64,000 nucleotides of DNA from JAGVPT01 sp963772165 (GCA_963772165.1 CAVYWA010000011.1:1-64000); one strand, 5' to 3'. Counted from the first letter of the stretch, positions 8,441-17,992 are shown. The notes: generated from the letters alone by a model not told the origin. Translations and numbers: made by a program.

Positions 8441-9403
8441 TTATCGCGGATGGAGAACCTCGCTTTCTACCCCTCTCAATGTCTTTTTAAAATTTCTCCA
8501 CCACGCATCGATTTTTTTCCCGCTCCAAATTGTAAAAAGAAAAAAGAAAACCCCCGCAATCACGTCGATAACGTAATGGTAACGAAGGTAGACGGTTGAA
8601 ATAATCAGCAAGGAACCGACGGCGAGTATAAACCAACGGCTTTTAAGATGATTCGCAAACGAGATGTAAAGAATGGTGAGGGTGAGTTGTGTATGGCCAC
8701 TCGGAAATGCGTCCCGCTGGGCAAAGTCGATCGCATTCGGAATATTTCTGGGGATGGATTCCCCCGCGTTCACAAAATCCCTCAGTGCATTCGTCACCCA
8801 GATTCCGGGCAATGATGTGTCCAAAGAATTAAAATCATACAAGGTAAATCGCGGACCGACAGCCGGCAGCAGGAAATAACCGATGTACGATAGATAGAAT
8901 CCATAAACAACAAGAAACGATCCGAGAAAAAATTCAGTGTGGCGCTTTTCAAAACTCAATTCAAAAAATACGCTCAATAAAATGAGGTAGTAGCACGCAT
9001 AACTGATTTGAAGAATTTCTGTGACAAGGGGGGATGCGAACATTGACAGCCATCGTGTCGGGTCGCCGCCGAAGATCCACCGGTCGATGTTGATGAGCAG
9101 CCAGTCGTAGTCCTGAGGATGAATAGGATGAACCATGAGGTACGTTTGCTTAAAAACGTAGAAAATCATCGGAACCGGGTACCAATCGCGGATATACCCG
9201 ACGAGGCGGAAGCGGGTTTCTTTCGCTTTCTGCGCGAAGAAGGGGATAAGGCAAATGAAAAGCACGTTGCATCCGACAAGAATAAACCAATACGGGATGG
9301 CCGGCGCAAAAAGGATATTCAACAACGAAAGAACGAGGAGAAATAGCATTGTCGCTAAATCGCCCGTGGTTAGCAGTGTCAAGCGTAGGCGGGAAAAAGT
9401 CAT
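8441..9403 (-). CDS. PAP2-superfamily membrane phosphatase/transferase (AUR1-like)
   Basis: 320 aa integral membrane protein with about six TM helices and the PAP2 lipid-phosphatase motifs: PSGH at 234-237 and YLRYHYVID with catalytic His276 and Asp280. The first motif is of the VGPRF type, near 182. The RYHYVIDV ending is typical of the PAP2_3 / inositol-phosphorylceramide-synthase-like branch, so it may transfer a head group rather than simply hydrolyse a phosphate. Its ATG overlaps the rsmA stop (ATGA), so it is translationally coupled to rsmA. Likely role: lipid or undecaprenyl-phosphate metabolism; the exact substrate cannot be read. Confidence 0.85.
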   Translation of the reverse strand: MTFSRLRLTLLTTGDLATMLFLLVLSLLNILFAPAIPYWFILVGCNVLFICLIPFFAQKAKETRFRLVGYIRDWYPVPMIFYVFKQTYLMVHPIHPQDYDWLLINIDRWIFGGDPTRWLSMFASPLVTEILQISYACYYLILLSVFFELSFEKRHTEFFLGSFLVVYGFYLSYIGYFLLPAVGPRFTLYDFNSLDTSLPGIWVTNALRDFVNAGESIPRNIPNAIDFAQRDAFPSGHTQLTLTILYISFANHLKSRWFILAVGSLLIISTVYLRYHYVIDVIAGVFFFLFTIWSGKKIDAWWRNFKKTLRGVESEVLHPR

Positions 9404-10218
9404 GGTGCCGGTTGAAGTGTGTTTGGCGGTCGCTCGCCGGTGAATAGCAATAGTTCGTCTGACAGGGAGACAAAATCAGCAACGGATAACTCCTCGGGAC
9501 GGCGGTTGAAGTTCACAGCTGATTTCTGAAAAAAATCTAATGGCACATTAAGCGTGCGCAAACCGTTCCGCAGCATTTTACGCCGCTGGCTGAACGTTCC
9601 CCGCACAACCGCGCGGAACATCGCGTCATCAACAGCCCGTAAAGGATGCGGCCGTTCGAAATCCAGCGATACCACTGCTGAGGTCACCTCCGGTACAGGG
9701 TAAAATGAACCGGGCGAGACGGTGAATTTCAATTCCGGTGTTGAGTAATACTGCGCAAAGACCGACAGAATTCCGTACTCCTTTGAACGCGGCTTTGCCA
9801 CCAACCGCAGCGCTACTTCATGTTGCATCATCAGAGTGCAATTCGTGATGACATCCGAGGAATCGATGGCCCAGAATAGAATCGGGCTTGTAATGTTGTA
9901 AGGAATATTTCCTACGATGCGCAGCTTGCCATTCTGTTGTTTTGCGATGGAGTGCGGGTCAAGGTTCAACACATCGTCGTGGTAAAGAGTCAATGCGTTT
10001 CCGTGTGTTGCCTGTAATTCTGCGGCAAGTTGATCGTCGATCTCGACGGCAGCGATCGTGGGCAGTTCAGCCAACAACAGCGTCGTTAGTGCGCCTCTGC
10101 CCGGACCGATTTCGAGAATGTGGTCCGATCTCCGGAGTTCCAGCGACCGGACGATTTTTCGCGCCACGTTCGGGTCGGTAAGAAAGTTTTGTCCGAGAGA
10201 TTTTTTTGGCCGGTTCAC
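9400..10218 (-). CDS. rsmA: 16S rRNA adenine-N6 dimethyltransferase RsmA (KsgA)
   Basis: 272 aa, normal length. It dimethylates the two adjacent adenines in the terminal hairpin of 16S rRNA during late 30S assembly. Diagnostic parts: N-terminal KKSLGQNFLTDPNVARKIV, SAM motif I EIGPGRGALT (36-45), acidic motif VEIDDQL (58-64), catalytic motif NIPYNI (104-109) and the C-terminal helical domain with FSQRRKMLRNGL. The first ATG is at the expected family start. It is the first gene of a pair with the PAP2 gene. Confidence 0.97.
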   Translation of the reverse strand: MNRPKKSLGQNFLTDPNVARKIVRSLELRRSDHILEIGPGRGALTTLLLAELPTIAAVEIDDQLAAELQATHGNALTLYHDDVLNLDPHSIAKQQNGKLRIVGNIPYNITSPILFWAIDSSDVITNCTLMMQHEVALRLVAKPRSKEYGILSVFAQYYSTPELKFTVSPGSFYPVPEVTSAVVSLDFERPHPLRAVDDAMFRAVVRGTFSQRRKMLRNGLRTLNVPLDFFQKSAVNFNRRPEELSVADFVSLSDELLLFTGERPPNTLQPAP

Positions 10219-10425
10219 TCAATGCCAATAGGATGGATCTGTGTTGTCGACGTTCGGTTGTGGAAAAATATAACAAACTGTTTCTGGTTTGTCAACGAAA
10301 AGACTCCGTTGATGGTATTGCATTTCCCCTCTTGCTTTTAGATGTCGGACACCTTGTTGATTTTCCCTGCCAAATATTTTGACACATCGCGATTTTCACG
10401 ATACGGTGTCCAACAGCTACTCAAA

Positions 10426-11109
10426 TCACTGTAGAAGCTCTGTAATCCGATGGCTGCCCGGTTGTTCAACACGGATTACGCAATGGCGCGAGCCTTTCTC
10501 GATCCAATACAGTGATAGTCCCTCAAAATTATTCACCTCAACTTTGTAACAATCTATCCCTTTCAGCGATTCTTCCCCGGTTACTTTCACCGTCAAAGGG
10601 GTAAGCGTGTTGTTCTGGGGATTGAGTGATGGTAGGGTATACTCAGCGCCTTTTTCCAACGGGAGCGTTCGTATCAACAATGGTGTTTGTGAAAAGTCGA
10701 TGACCGGTTTTGAAAAGGAAATACTGTTCTCCGCTCTTTGGTTGTAGGGCAGCATCACCGTGGTTATGACGAGATGGTCGCTCTCATATGTACATTTGGT
10801 TTCGATTTCGACCTGATCGTTGATGATGATTTTCGATGTGGATTGCAGTGGACGCATATCGGACGTCATTGTTCCGGAGACAACCTTGGTGAAGCCAGGA
10901 GAAATCATATTAATGTAGATCTCAATTGCAGTGTCTTTCTTGGATACCGACACCTGGTAGAATCCATCGCCCTGGCTGCTCGTCGATTTGTACGTCAGCA
11001 CCTCCGGCTTGGATGGAATCCATTGAGTATTGAATCGTGCAGGCTCTGTCGCCGACACAATAGTGATTGATGCTATACTGACGATAAAAAGGAACAAAAA
11101 CGATTTCAT
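10426..11109 (-). CDS. secreted DUF3108-like protein
   Basis: About 227 aa with a Sec signal peptide (MKSFLFLFIVSIASITIVSA). The start at 11109 is chosen because GGAG lies 8 nt upstream and the signal peptide begins there; an in-frame ATG four codons earlier (11121) is less likely. The mature protein is all-beta in character, with alternating hydrophobic strands and a KGIDCYKVEV ... LSLYWIEKGSRHCVIRVEQPG ending that recalls DUF3108/YceI-like periplasmic lipid-binding folds. No catalytic motif is visible. Function unknown. Confidence 0.65.
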   Translation of the reverse strand: MKSFLFLFIVSIASITIVSATEPARFNTQWIPSKPEVLTYKSTSSQGDGFYQVSVSKKDTAIEIYINMISPGFTKVVSGTMTSDMRPLQSTSKIIINDQVEIETKCTYESDHLVITTVMLPYNQRAENSISFSKPVIDFSQTPLLIRTLPLEKGAEYTLPSLNPQNNTLTPLTVKVTGEESLKGIDCYKVEVNNFEGLSLYWIEKGSRHCVIRVEQPGSHRITELLQ

Positions 11110-11219
11110 AGAATGCTCCATTGATAATTATTGTTGTGGCTCATTGTCTGCGAAAAGATGAAGCATGGCGGCGTGATTGGTCTTTCGCTGTGCACCGATG
11201 CTGCTTCACGGCTATGTGT

Positions 11220-11627
11220 TTACAGGTCGTTCATTTTTCGTTTCATGAAGGCATACCACGCCCAGAAAACAATTGCTAGAATTCCATAAATCATTGCGCT
11301 CCCGGGTGATTCCGAAAACATCCAATGGAATTTTCCTTCGATGTAGATAAAGGAGAATGGAGCGAGAGAACATAAAATCGCGAATGCCATTATGGAAGAG
11401 CGCACCCTCAACCGCCTTCGTGCTTTTCCTAACGATTTTAATTCATCCTCTTTTTCCAGGCCCTGCGGAATGGCGGTAGAAAATGGAGTTCGGAGGTCCT
11501 TTGCATGGCGCTCGAATTCGGGATTCGCCTTGAAGAACTCCTCCACCAGCAATTTCGTATCCTGGCTGCATTCTTTTGCAAAATAGACCGGCAGCAAGTC
11601 GGCAATAACTTCCTTCGTGACGTTCAC
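11220..11627 (-). CDS. anti-sigma-factor-like membrane protein
   Basis: 135 aa with two TM helices (about residues 79-97 and 108-126) after a soluble N-terminal half. The start overlaps the sigma-factor stop (ATGA at 11624-11627), so the two proteins are co-translated, as is usual for a sigma/anti-sigma pair. The N-terminal domain (LLPVYFAKECSQDTKLLVEEFF) resembles the helical zf-HC2-type anti-sigma domain, but only one Cys is present, so zinc binding is unlikely. The assignment rests mainly on position and topology. Confidence 0.7.
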   Translation of the reverse strand: MNVTKEVIADLLPVYFAKECSQDTKLLVEEFFKANPEFERHAKDLRTPFSTAIPQGLEKEDELKSLGKARRRLRVRSSIMAFAILCSLAPFSFIYIEGKFHWMFSESPGSAMIYGILAIVFWAWYAFMKRKMNDL

Positions 11628-12127
11628 AATTGTCCTCCTCTTCGTGATGGTATAAGTGAATTGAGCTTCGCTCGCGCGCGAAAAACTTTAACCTTAACAG
11701 CTGATACGGAAAGGCCCGTCGATCGTGCAATTTCCTCGTAGGACAATTCATCCTGTGCCCGCATGATGAGAACCGTTCGGTCAATTTCGGGGAGAGTCCG
11801 CAATGCCCTCAAAGTTTCCTCCAAATCGGAGTGGACCTCTGAGGCCTTATCAGGCTGCAACGCTGTGTCCTGCATCGCTTCGTCGATCGGAGCAAACTTC
11901 TTTTTCTTGCGTTTGTTCTGCAAATACTGGTTCCGCGCTATTGCAAAGAGGTACGCTTTTACGGATTCGTTGCGGATTTCTGAAGTCGCTGTCCAGACAC
12001 GCACAAATGCCTCAGAGGTCATATCTTTTGCCTCGGCAACATCTCCGCTCAGCCAATAGGAAAACCGATAGACATCCTTTGCGTATTGATTATAGAGATG
12101 CTTAAAGCTGATCATGTCCTGGCCCAT
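11624..12127 (-). CDS. ECF-type RNA polymerase sigma factor
   Basis: 167 aa ECF sigma factor. Region 2 lies at about 10-75 (FSYWLSGDVAEAKDMTSEAF) and region 4 at about 105-155 (LRTLPEIDRTVLIMRAQDEL, then the HTH with EEIARSTGLSVSAVKVKVFR). The start at 12127 has AAAGGA 10 nt upstream; an internal ATG four codons later is an alternative. It pairs with the membrane anti-sigma-like protein that overlaps its stop. No target promoters were identified. Confidence 0.93.
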   Translation of the reverse strand: MGQDMISFKHLYNQYAKDVYRFSYWLSGDVAEAKDMTSEAFVRVWTATSEIRNESVKAYLFAIARNQYLQNKRKKKKFAPIDEAMQDTALQPDKASEVHSDLEETLRALRTLPEIDRTVLIMRAQDELSYEEIARSTGLSVSAVKVKVFRARAKLNSLIPSRRGGQL

Positions 12128-12268
12128 GAATATAATATCCTTTAAACACGGGAAAGTTACATGGAAAAAGCATTATTTTTTAGCAATACCATTACTTTTG
12201 TCCACTCATGTTGAAGTGGCTGCTACGCACGAGAGTCTGTTTATGTTTTTCTTTGCCTGTTGGCAGCT

Positions 12269-12411
12269 AGTGCTGCTTCCAATAAATAATGCTTGTATTA
12301 TTACCGCCAAGGCGCGGAGAACGCGAAAAGTATTGTTGTCCTTTGTATCCATAATTTCTTGGCGTCTTAGTGGTTAAACAAGACAAGATTATTTTTTAGA
12401 GACGGCACTAG
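12269..12411. repeat. MITE-like palindromic element B (143 bp)
   Basis: The left end TAGTGCTGCTTCC and the right end (reverse complement TAGTGCCGTCTCT) are inverted repeats with TA at both borders. The inner arms are ACCGCCAAGGCGC and CTTGGCGTCTTAGTGG. Ends and inner arms match element A (3541-3700), including the conserved CTTGTATTAT just inside the left end. Confidence 0.75.
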
Positions 12412-12467
12412 TCTCTTAGTCTATCGTGGAATTCAACATAGGGAGTTATTCACTCCCGGTCCGCAAC

Positions 12468-12496
12468 TTGACATTGCCGATTCTATTGAATATTTT
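12468..12496 (+). promoter_or_regulatory. sigma70-type promoter of the response regulator
   Basis: TTGACA (12468-12473), a 17-nt spacer and TATTTT (12491-12496), ending 43 nt before the ATG at 12540. The -35 box and the spacing match the consensus. Confidence 0.6.
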
Positions 12497-12539
12497 CATT
12501 CATAAATAAAAACAGAATCTAGAAGCTGATGGAAGGATT

Positions 12540-13205
12540 ATGAAGAAGATTCGCATCGTAATGGCGGACGACCACGATGTTGTTCGTCTTGGAATATCAG
12601 CATTACTCTCAACGGTGGGTGATTTTGAGGTCGTCGGCCAGGCTTCCGACGGAGAGGCAGCTGTCAGCCGCAGTAAAAAAACACACTCCCGATGTCGTAA
12701 TTCTCGACCTTGAAATGCCGAAAATGTCGGGAGTTGAGGCCGCGAAGATTATTAAACTCAAATATCCTCAAACGAAAATACTTATTTTGAGCGGCTTTGA
12801 AAACGAAAAGTATGTCACGCAGATTCTAAAATCAGGTGCAGGCGGCTATGTCGTGAAGAATGTTGGGAAGGACGAACTGGCTGATGCCATCCGTATCGTT
12901 GCGGAAGGGAAACGATTTTTCAGCCCGAGCGTTTCGCGCATCATGGTCGAAGGATTGCTCAGGAAACATTCCGCCGAACTGGAAAAACTATCGCATATTC
13001 GCGAACCGCTGACAGACCTCGAGATGGAAATTCTTTCATTTCTGACGCAAGGACTTAAACTGAAAAGATCGGCGAGCGGCTCGCAATGAGCAAGTCATCC
13101 GTCGACAAACATTTCACCGCTCTCAAGAAAAAACTCGATATCTACGATATCGTAAACCTCGTCCAGTTCGCGAAGGATTACGGTTTCATTATCAAGAAAG
13201 AATAA
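12540..13205 (+). pseudogene. LuxR-family response regulator with two frameshifts
   Basis: Encodes a NarL/FixJ-type two-component response regulator, but not in one frame. The ATG at 12540 begins a receiver domain (KIRIVMADDHDVVRLGISAL, with the acidic pair Asp-Asp). At seven A's (12675-12681) the frame must lose one base to continue as KKHTPDVVILDLEMPKMSG, which contains the phosphoacceptor Asp in ILDLEMP. A second break near 13059-13066 needs one extra base to reach the LuxR HTH (KIGERLAMSKSSVDKHFTAL), ending at 13205. Uncorrected, the first product stops about 55 codons in. All family residues survive on both sides of each break, so decay would be recent or the breaks are consensus errors. 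No histidine kinase lies nearby, so it is an orphan here. Confidence 0.8.
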
Positions 13206-13212
13206 TGCGGCG

Positions 13213-14291
13213 TCATGACTGTTTCACCGCAGTCCAGTCTGCCGTCGCGCTCAGCGTCGGCCAGCCGGATTTTTTTGCTGCGGCGCCGTAGCTTCCTTCT
13301 CCCGTGCCCGTCGTTTTAAAATATCCCGTCAGATTTCCTGATACGGTAAATCCTTCGTAGCTTTGTGTCAAGCTCGCATCGATCGTTCCATCGCGGCTCA
13401 CGATTCCGGTGAGAACAATATCTCTGATGAGTCCGATAACCTGGAACTGGATGTCGATGTGCCCGTTGATGTCATAGCGGGAATAGATGATGCTTTTTGA
13501 AATCGTGAAGTCGAAATTTCTCCCGAGGGTTGTCCCGACCCAATTGCCGCAGATGTTGTCCGCTGAATCGCTTAAGTATTCATAATAATAAACGTACTTG
13601 TAACGGGTTGTTGCAAGGCTGGGTTGGTTAGGATTTTGAGCTGTGGCCACGACCGTTCTGTATCCCGGTAGCAATCCAATAATCGTCTCAGAAAAATTTC
13701 CATTCATATCGTACGATACATTCGGGTTGTTATGTCCTGAGCTTGATTCTGTAATAATCAGCGTTGCCTGCTGCTGCACATTTCCGGTGACGGTAATGGT
13801 GTCTCTAAAAATCACCGAGACAAGCGGCGGGTCAAGACTTAACCCCGGTGCAGTGTTCGCAGCTTTCACGCTCACTAAAACAGGTGCAGCACTCACCGTT
13901 CCTACCGATGCGGCAATAGTAGCATACCCCGCGTTATGAGCCGTGACGACTCCGTCCGAAACAGTTGCTACCACAGTGTTGGAAGAAGACCAACCGCTCC
14001 GTCTGAAGGAAATGGAGTCGTGGTGGTGTCGGTCGTCATCACGGTGAGACTGGCGTCCGTCATAACGCCGGTATTGGACATCGTTTGCTGGGACGTATCA
14101 ATGCTTGTCCCGCGAAGGTTCAACGTTTGCGAATCGTTCGCCCCCATGTTCAGCGTATCGGGGTGAGGGAGGATCTCGAGCGCCACCAGGTTGAGACCCT
14201 TATTATTGGCGGCTTGATTCTCGTTCAGCGGTGTACAACCGCACCACCATCCCCCAATAATTGCTATTAAGAGAACAGGAAATGTTTTCAT
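13213..14291 (-). pseudogene. Ig-like (BIG_2) lipoprotein, interrupted by one frameshift
   Basis: Starts at ATG 14291 with a lipoprotein signal (VLLIAIIGGWWCGC, lipobox Cys at about residue 18). It runs through a Thr/Ser/Asp-rich region to a stop at 13968. The adjacent frame carries the continuation: WSSSNTVVATVSDGVVTAHN is a typical bacterial Ig-like group 2 motif, followed by about 200 residues of beta-rich sequence to 13213. One base appears to be missing near 13985-13995. The start is 8 nt after the stop of the upstream barrel gene, so they are one operon. A surface-exposed adhesion or structural role is likely but not proven. Confidence 0.75.
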
Positions 14292-14298
14292 AGTCGTT

Positions 14299-14913
14299 TC
14301 AGTTGTTAAAGTAGAAACTGATGCCGGCGCTAAAATAGACTCCGCCCAGGTTCGGTGCGCTGCTGCCATTGCTTAGAGTGGGCTTTTGTGTCATCACGGA
14401 GTACTCGACCTCAAAGTCGAGATCCAGAGGCCCTGCAATTTTAGGAGCGAGGCCCAGCGCAACGGCAAATCCGTTCTCGTCGATTTTTTGGCTTGCGGAA
14501 AGTGCATCGACCGCGGGATTTTCTGTCGCAATGGTTTCTTCTGCGTGGTTGAAAACATACAATGCGTCGAAGTAGATCGCGGAAGCACCGGGGCCAAAAC
14601 GAAGGCCTGTTAACAGAATGTTTTGTTTCCAGTCCGCCGATCCGGTTGCATCGATATTACTCAGCGTCGATTGTCCGGTTGTGTTGAACACTCGATATTT
14701 TCCTAAGATAAATATCGCTCCGTTGCCCAGTCCAAAAACTCCCGTGTATGTAAGTTTTTGGTTGGCGTAGATGGTGTTGAAATCGTTGCCGGCGTCAATG
14801 TTGAATTTCCCGACTGAACCGCCCAACAAAATCGTGAATGCACCGGTAGAACTTTGAGAGAAAAGATGTGTGGAGACAAAAAAGAGAAGAATAATGGTAA
14901 GAAGTTTTTTCAT
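14299..14913 (-). CDS. outer-membrane beta-barrel protein
   Basis: 204 aa with a signal peptide (MKKLLTIILLFFVSTHLFSQ). The mature chain has alternating amphipathic strands and ends in YFSAGISFYFNN, an aromatic-rich final strand typical of small outer-membrane barrels. The start at 14913 is chosen because the signal peptide begins there with GGGGAC upstream; the frame is open further upstream without a signal. It is followed directly by the Ig-like lipoprotein gene, so both are probably surface partners. No specific family is recognised. Confidence 0.72.
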   Translation of the reverse strand: MKKLLTIILLFFVSTHLFSQSSTGAFTILLGGSVGKFNIDAGNDFNTIYANQKLTYTGVFGLGNGAIFILGKYRVFNTTGQSTLSNIDATGSADWKQNILLTGLRFGPGASAIYFDALYVFNHAEETIATENPAVDALSASQKIDENGFAVALGLAPKIAGPLDLDFEVEYSVMTQKPTLSNGSSAPNLGGVYFSAGISFYFNN

Positions 14914-15000
14914 GGTGGATGTCCCCGATGAGTACGAGAAGCCCCAGACGACATCAAGAGGATAAGGGATTGAACAATGGAAAGCAGTGACGCGAAACAC

Positions 15001-16521
15001 TTACCGCGCTTGAACCGTGTCGCGAACCATTTCCGTAATCTTTCTGAAATCGACCTTGCCGCTTCCCATTTTCGGAAGTTCGTCGATGACGACGAATTGT
15101 TTTGGGAGGGCAATGTTCGGAAGATGTTCGGACATCTTTTTGAGTATTGCCTTTTCATCGATCTTTTGCGTTACGGCAGCAACAATCTTTGCTCCCCGTA
15201 AATGGTCCGGTACCTCCACCACGCAGCATTGGACATCACGTGCGAGAAATCTTTCCAAAACATCCTCAACTTTGATGAGGGAGACCATCTCGCCGCCGAT
15301 TTTTATAAAACGCTTTAACCTTCCCACATGCCAGAGATACCCGTCTTCGTCCATATACCCCATGTCGCCGGTGTCGTACCAGCCGTGGCGAATGCTTAAC
15401 GACGTCTGCTCGAAATCGTCGAAATATCCTTTCATGATGTTGTCCCCCTTCACGAGAATTTTTCCGATCTCGTTCACCCCGCATTGTTCACCCGTTTCGT
15501 AATTTTCCATTCTCACGTGAACATTTGGGAGCGCTTTGCCGACGCTCCCCGGCCTGTTATTTTCGTGAGTGTTGACCGTAATCGCAGGGCTCGTTTCTGT
15601 CGCGCCGTATGCTTCGAGGAGTGCGATCCCATGCTTCTCGAGGAACCCCAGCCGCAGTCCTTCGGGGCATTTATCCGCACCGGTAATCATGATTCGCACG
15701 GAGGCAAAATCCCCTTTCTCCGATTTGTTAAGATACCCCCAGAAGAACGTCGGAGTTCCCACCATCAACGTGATTTTTTCTTCGCGTGCAATGGTGCAGA
15801 TCGCTTTGAAATCCAGAGGGTTTGCATACGTCACGATCGTCATGCCGAAATAGAGGGGGGCCCAAAGATTGGCGGTCTGTCCGAAGATATGAAAATATGG
15901 AAGGTTGGCAAGAAAGATGTCGGTCGACGCGAGGCCGTAGACTTTTTCAAGGCTATCGATATTGGAGGCGATGTTGCGGTGCGTAAGCTGGACCGCCTTC
16001 GGCTCTTTCTCGCTGCCGCTGGTGAAAAGAATGAAGAGCGTATCATTCTCATCTCCGCCGTAAATTTTCCTCAGGATGTTTTGCACCGGAAGCTTCGATT
16101 TTAGGGCGGCTTTGATTTTGTCGAACATCGACACGCTGGCCATAATGTCTTCGATAAAGACCATACCGTCGACCTTGCGGCAATTGATTTTGTCCAGCAG
16201 CGCTTTCGATGTGATGATGGTTTTGAACTCGCACTTTTTTTGCGCGTATTCAGCATTAGCCGCCGCCCCCGTTGAATAATTGATCATGACCGGTACCCGT
16301 CCGTTCATCAGCGCGCCGAGAACCGACAGTGCACACCCGGCGGAGGTCGGGATCATGATCCCGATGAACCCCTCATCGTATTTCTTAAGTTTTTCCGAAA
16401 GAATAAGCGAAGCAACCAGCGCCTTTCCGTACGTGAGCTTGATGTTGGTCGTCCGGTCGATGATGGCGATTTTGCTTTCGAATTGCTTGGCGATGCGGAC
16501 GAAGTGGTGGTGAAGGAGCAT
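15001..16521 (-). CDS. AMP-forming acyl-CoA/acyl-ACP synthetase
   Basis: 506 aa adenylate-forming enzyme of the ANL superfamily. The P-loop FTSGSEKEPKAV is at 166-177, YGATETSP near 303, the adenylate-binding YDTGDMGYMDEDGYL near 385-400, and the catalytic Lys near the C terminus in MGSGKVDFRK. It activates a carboxylic acid as the acyl-AMP and passes it to CoA or ACP. The sequence is closest in style to the acyl-ACP synthetase half of Aas and to fatty-acyl-AMP ligases, so a long-chain fatty acid is the most likely substrate. The stop is about 90 nt before the barrel gene start. Confidence 0.9.
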   Translation of the reverse strand: MLLHHHFVRIAKQFESKIAIIDRTTNIKLTYGKALVASLILSEKLKKYDEGFIGIMIPTSAGCALSVLGALMNGRVPVMINYSTGAAANAEYAQKKCEFKTIITSKALLDKINCRKVDGMVFIEDIMASVSMFDKIKAALKSKLPVQNILRKIYGGDENDTLFILFTSGSEKEPKAVQLTHRNIASNIDSLEKVYGLASTDIFLANLPYFHIFGQTANLWAPLYFGMTIVTYANPLDFKAICTIAREEKITLMVGTPTFFWGYLNKSEKGDFASVRIMITGADKCPEGLRLGFLEKHGIALLEAYGATETSPAITVNTHENNRPGSVGKALPNVHVRMENYETGEQCGVNEIGKILVKGDNIMKGYFDDFEQTSLSIRHGWYDTGDMGYMDEDGYLWHVGRLKRFIKIGGEMVSLIKVEDVLERFLARDVQCCVVEVPDHLRGAKIVAAVTQKIDEKAILKKMSEHLPNIALPKQFVVIDELPKMGSGKVDFRKITEMVRDTVQAR

Positions 16522-16834
16522 CTGATTCTCTTTCGATGGTCGCTGGTTGAAGCCTATTATTTTTTCAGAGCGTTCGTGTGTTGGGATGTTTTGTGATGAC
16601 CCAACGCGCTGCCATTTCCCGGGGGAAAGAACTGGAATGACAGCGTATTCACGCGGCAGTGATTATGCGAAAAATTTAATGGAGTTTCATGTGAATGGCA
16701 AGAAGTATTTTGCCGCGGATGTTTCCGTTGGAGCATCAGCCATAGGGGAAGAGACGGCAAATGCTCCGTTGCATTTCTGAGCGAATTGTATTACTTTTGT
16801 TCATTCACTGATTGTTTACTAAAAATGGCGACGT
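16522..16834. other. intergenic, nothing certain
   Basis: 313 bp between divergent transcription units. A 77-codon frame (16547-16780, TTG start) has no ribosome binding site and no recognisable domain; I treat it as non-coding. It presumably holds the promoter of the glycan operon, but no clear -35/-10 pair stands out. Confidence 0.4.
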
Positions 16835-17992
16835 ATGGCAGAAGAAGCAAACGAACAAAAACCGCGCGATGAATCCTTTCGGCGTTCCCGGTATCCTCGT
16901 TACCGCAGGCCGAACAGGAAGCCGCCGGAACCGGCTGCAACAGAGGGAACGCCGGTCGTTGACTCGCCCGGCTCATCCGTTTCTTTGAGCGAAGCGCCAA
17001 GCGCCGGTGCGGCGCCTCAGGAGAACAGAGCACCGCAACAGGCAAACCAACATCGTCCGCAGAATATCGAAATTTCCGTCGTCATCCCCCTCTACAATGA
17101 AGAACAATCGCTGAAAGAACTTGCCGACCAGTTGAAGAACACGCTTGTTCGCTTCGGCGGACGTTACGAGCTGATTTTTGTCGACGATGGCAGCACCGAT
17201 AATTCGTTCCGGGTGCTGCGCGACCTTCATTTTCGAAACAACCGGATCAAAGTCATCCGCTTCCGCCGCAACTACGGGAAAAGTGCTGCGCTGATGGTCG
17301 GGTTTCAGCGGGCGCAAGGCGATTACGTCGTTACGATGGATGCCGACTTGCAGGATGATCCGGCGGAAATACCGAACCTGATCAGACAAGTCAAATCCGG
17401 CTATGATGTTGTCTCCGGATGGAAGAAAAAACGTCACGACCCCCTTACGAAAACACTTCCGTCAAAGTTTTTTAATTTTGTGACGAGTGTGATGACGGGT
17501 GTAAAAATTCACGATTCGAACTGCGGCTTGAAAGCATACCGCCGCGACGTCGTTAAAAGCGTCAACGTCTATGGCGAATTGCACCGCTACATTCCGGCGC
17601 TTGCGCACTGGCAGGGGTTTCGCATCGGCGAGGTTGTTGTCCAGCATCGAGCCAGAAAGTACGGGAAAACAAAATTCGGGATAGGGAGATTTTTCAAAGG
17701 ATTTCTTGATTTGCTCACCGTTCTTTTTACTACCCGCTATATCGCGCGGCCGCTCCATCTCTTCGGTGTATGGGGAATAGTGTCTGCGTTTGCCGGGCTG
17801 TGCATCGACGGATATCTTGTTGAAGAATGGATTACCGGCAGGACATCGCTGAGCAATCGGCCGCTGTTCCTTGTCGGCTTGATCCTCATTATCGTCGGCA
17901 TCCAATTCGTGTCCATCGGACTGCTCGGCGAGATGATCACCAAAGGACAGCACGTTGAAAAGGATTACTCGATCAGGGAAATCATCAAATGA
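16835..17992 (+). CDS. family 2 glycosyltransferase (DPM1/GtrB-like) with Pro/Arg-rich N-terminal extension
   Basis: 385 aa polyprenyl-phosphate glycosyltransferase type. The GT-A domain begins at about residue 85 (ISVVIPLYNEEQSLKEL), with VDDGSTD near 120 and the metal-binding DADLQDD near 169. Two C-terminal TM helices (about 305-325 and 340-365) anchor it. An unusual N-terminal tail of about 85 residues is rich in Arg, Pro, Ala and Glu and has no predicted fold. It would transfer a sugar from a nucleotide donor to undecaprenyl phosphate for surface glycan or lipid A modification. It is first in a run of four surface-glycan genes on the same strand. Confidence 0.9.
   Translation: MAEEANEQKPRDESFRRSRYPRYRRPNRKPPEPAATEGTPVVDSPGSSVSLSEAPSAGAAPQENRAPQQANQHRPQNIEISVVIPLYNEEQSLKELADQLKNTLVRFGGRYELIFVDDGSTDNSFRVLRDLHFRNNRIKVIRFRRNYGKSAALMVGFQRAQGDYVVTMDADLQDDPAEIPNLIRQVKSGYDVVSGWKKKRHDPLTKTLPSKFFNFVTSVMTGVKIHDSNCGLKAYRRDVVKSVNVYGELHRYIPALAHWQGFRIGEVVVQHRARKYGKTKFGIGRFFKGFLDLLTVLFTTRYIARPLHLFGVWGIVSAFAGLCIDGYLVEEWITGRTSLSNRPLFLVGLILIIVGIQFVSIGLLGEMITKGQHVEKDYSIREIIK

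Larger units (their letters stand above)
12128..12539. other. intergenic with MITE-like element B and response-regulator promoter
   Basis: 412 bp without genes. It holds the divergent start region of the second ECF sigma operon, element B at 12269-12411 and a sigma70-type promoter at 12468-12496 that reads into the response-regulator gene. Confidence 0.5.

Noticed and set aside
16547..16780. 77-codon frame before the glycan operon
   Set aside because: TTG start without ribosome binding site; no recognisable family.
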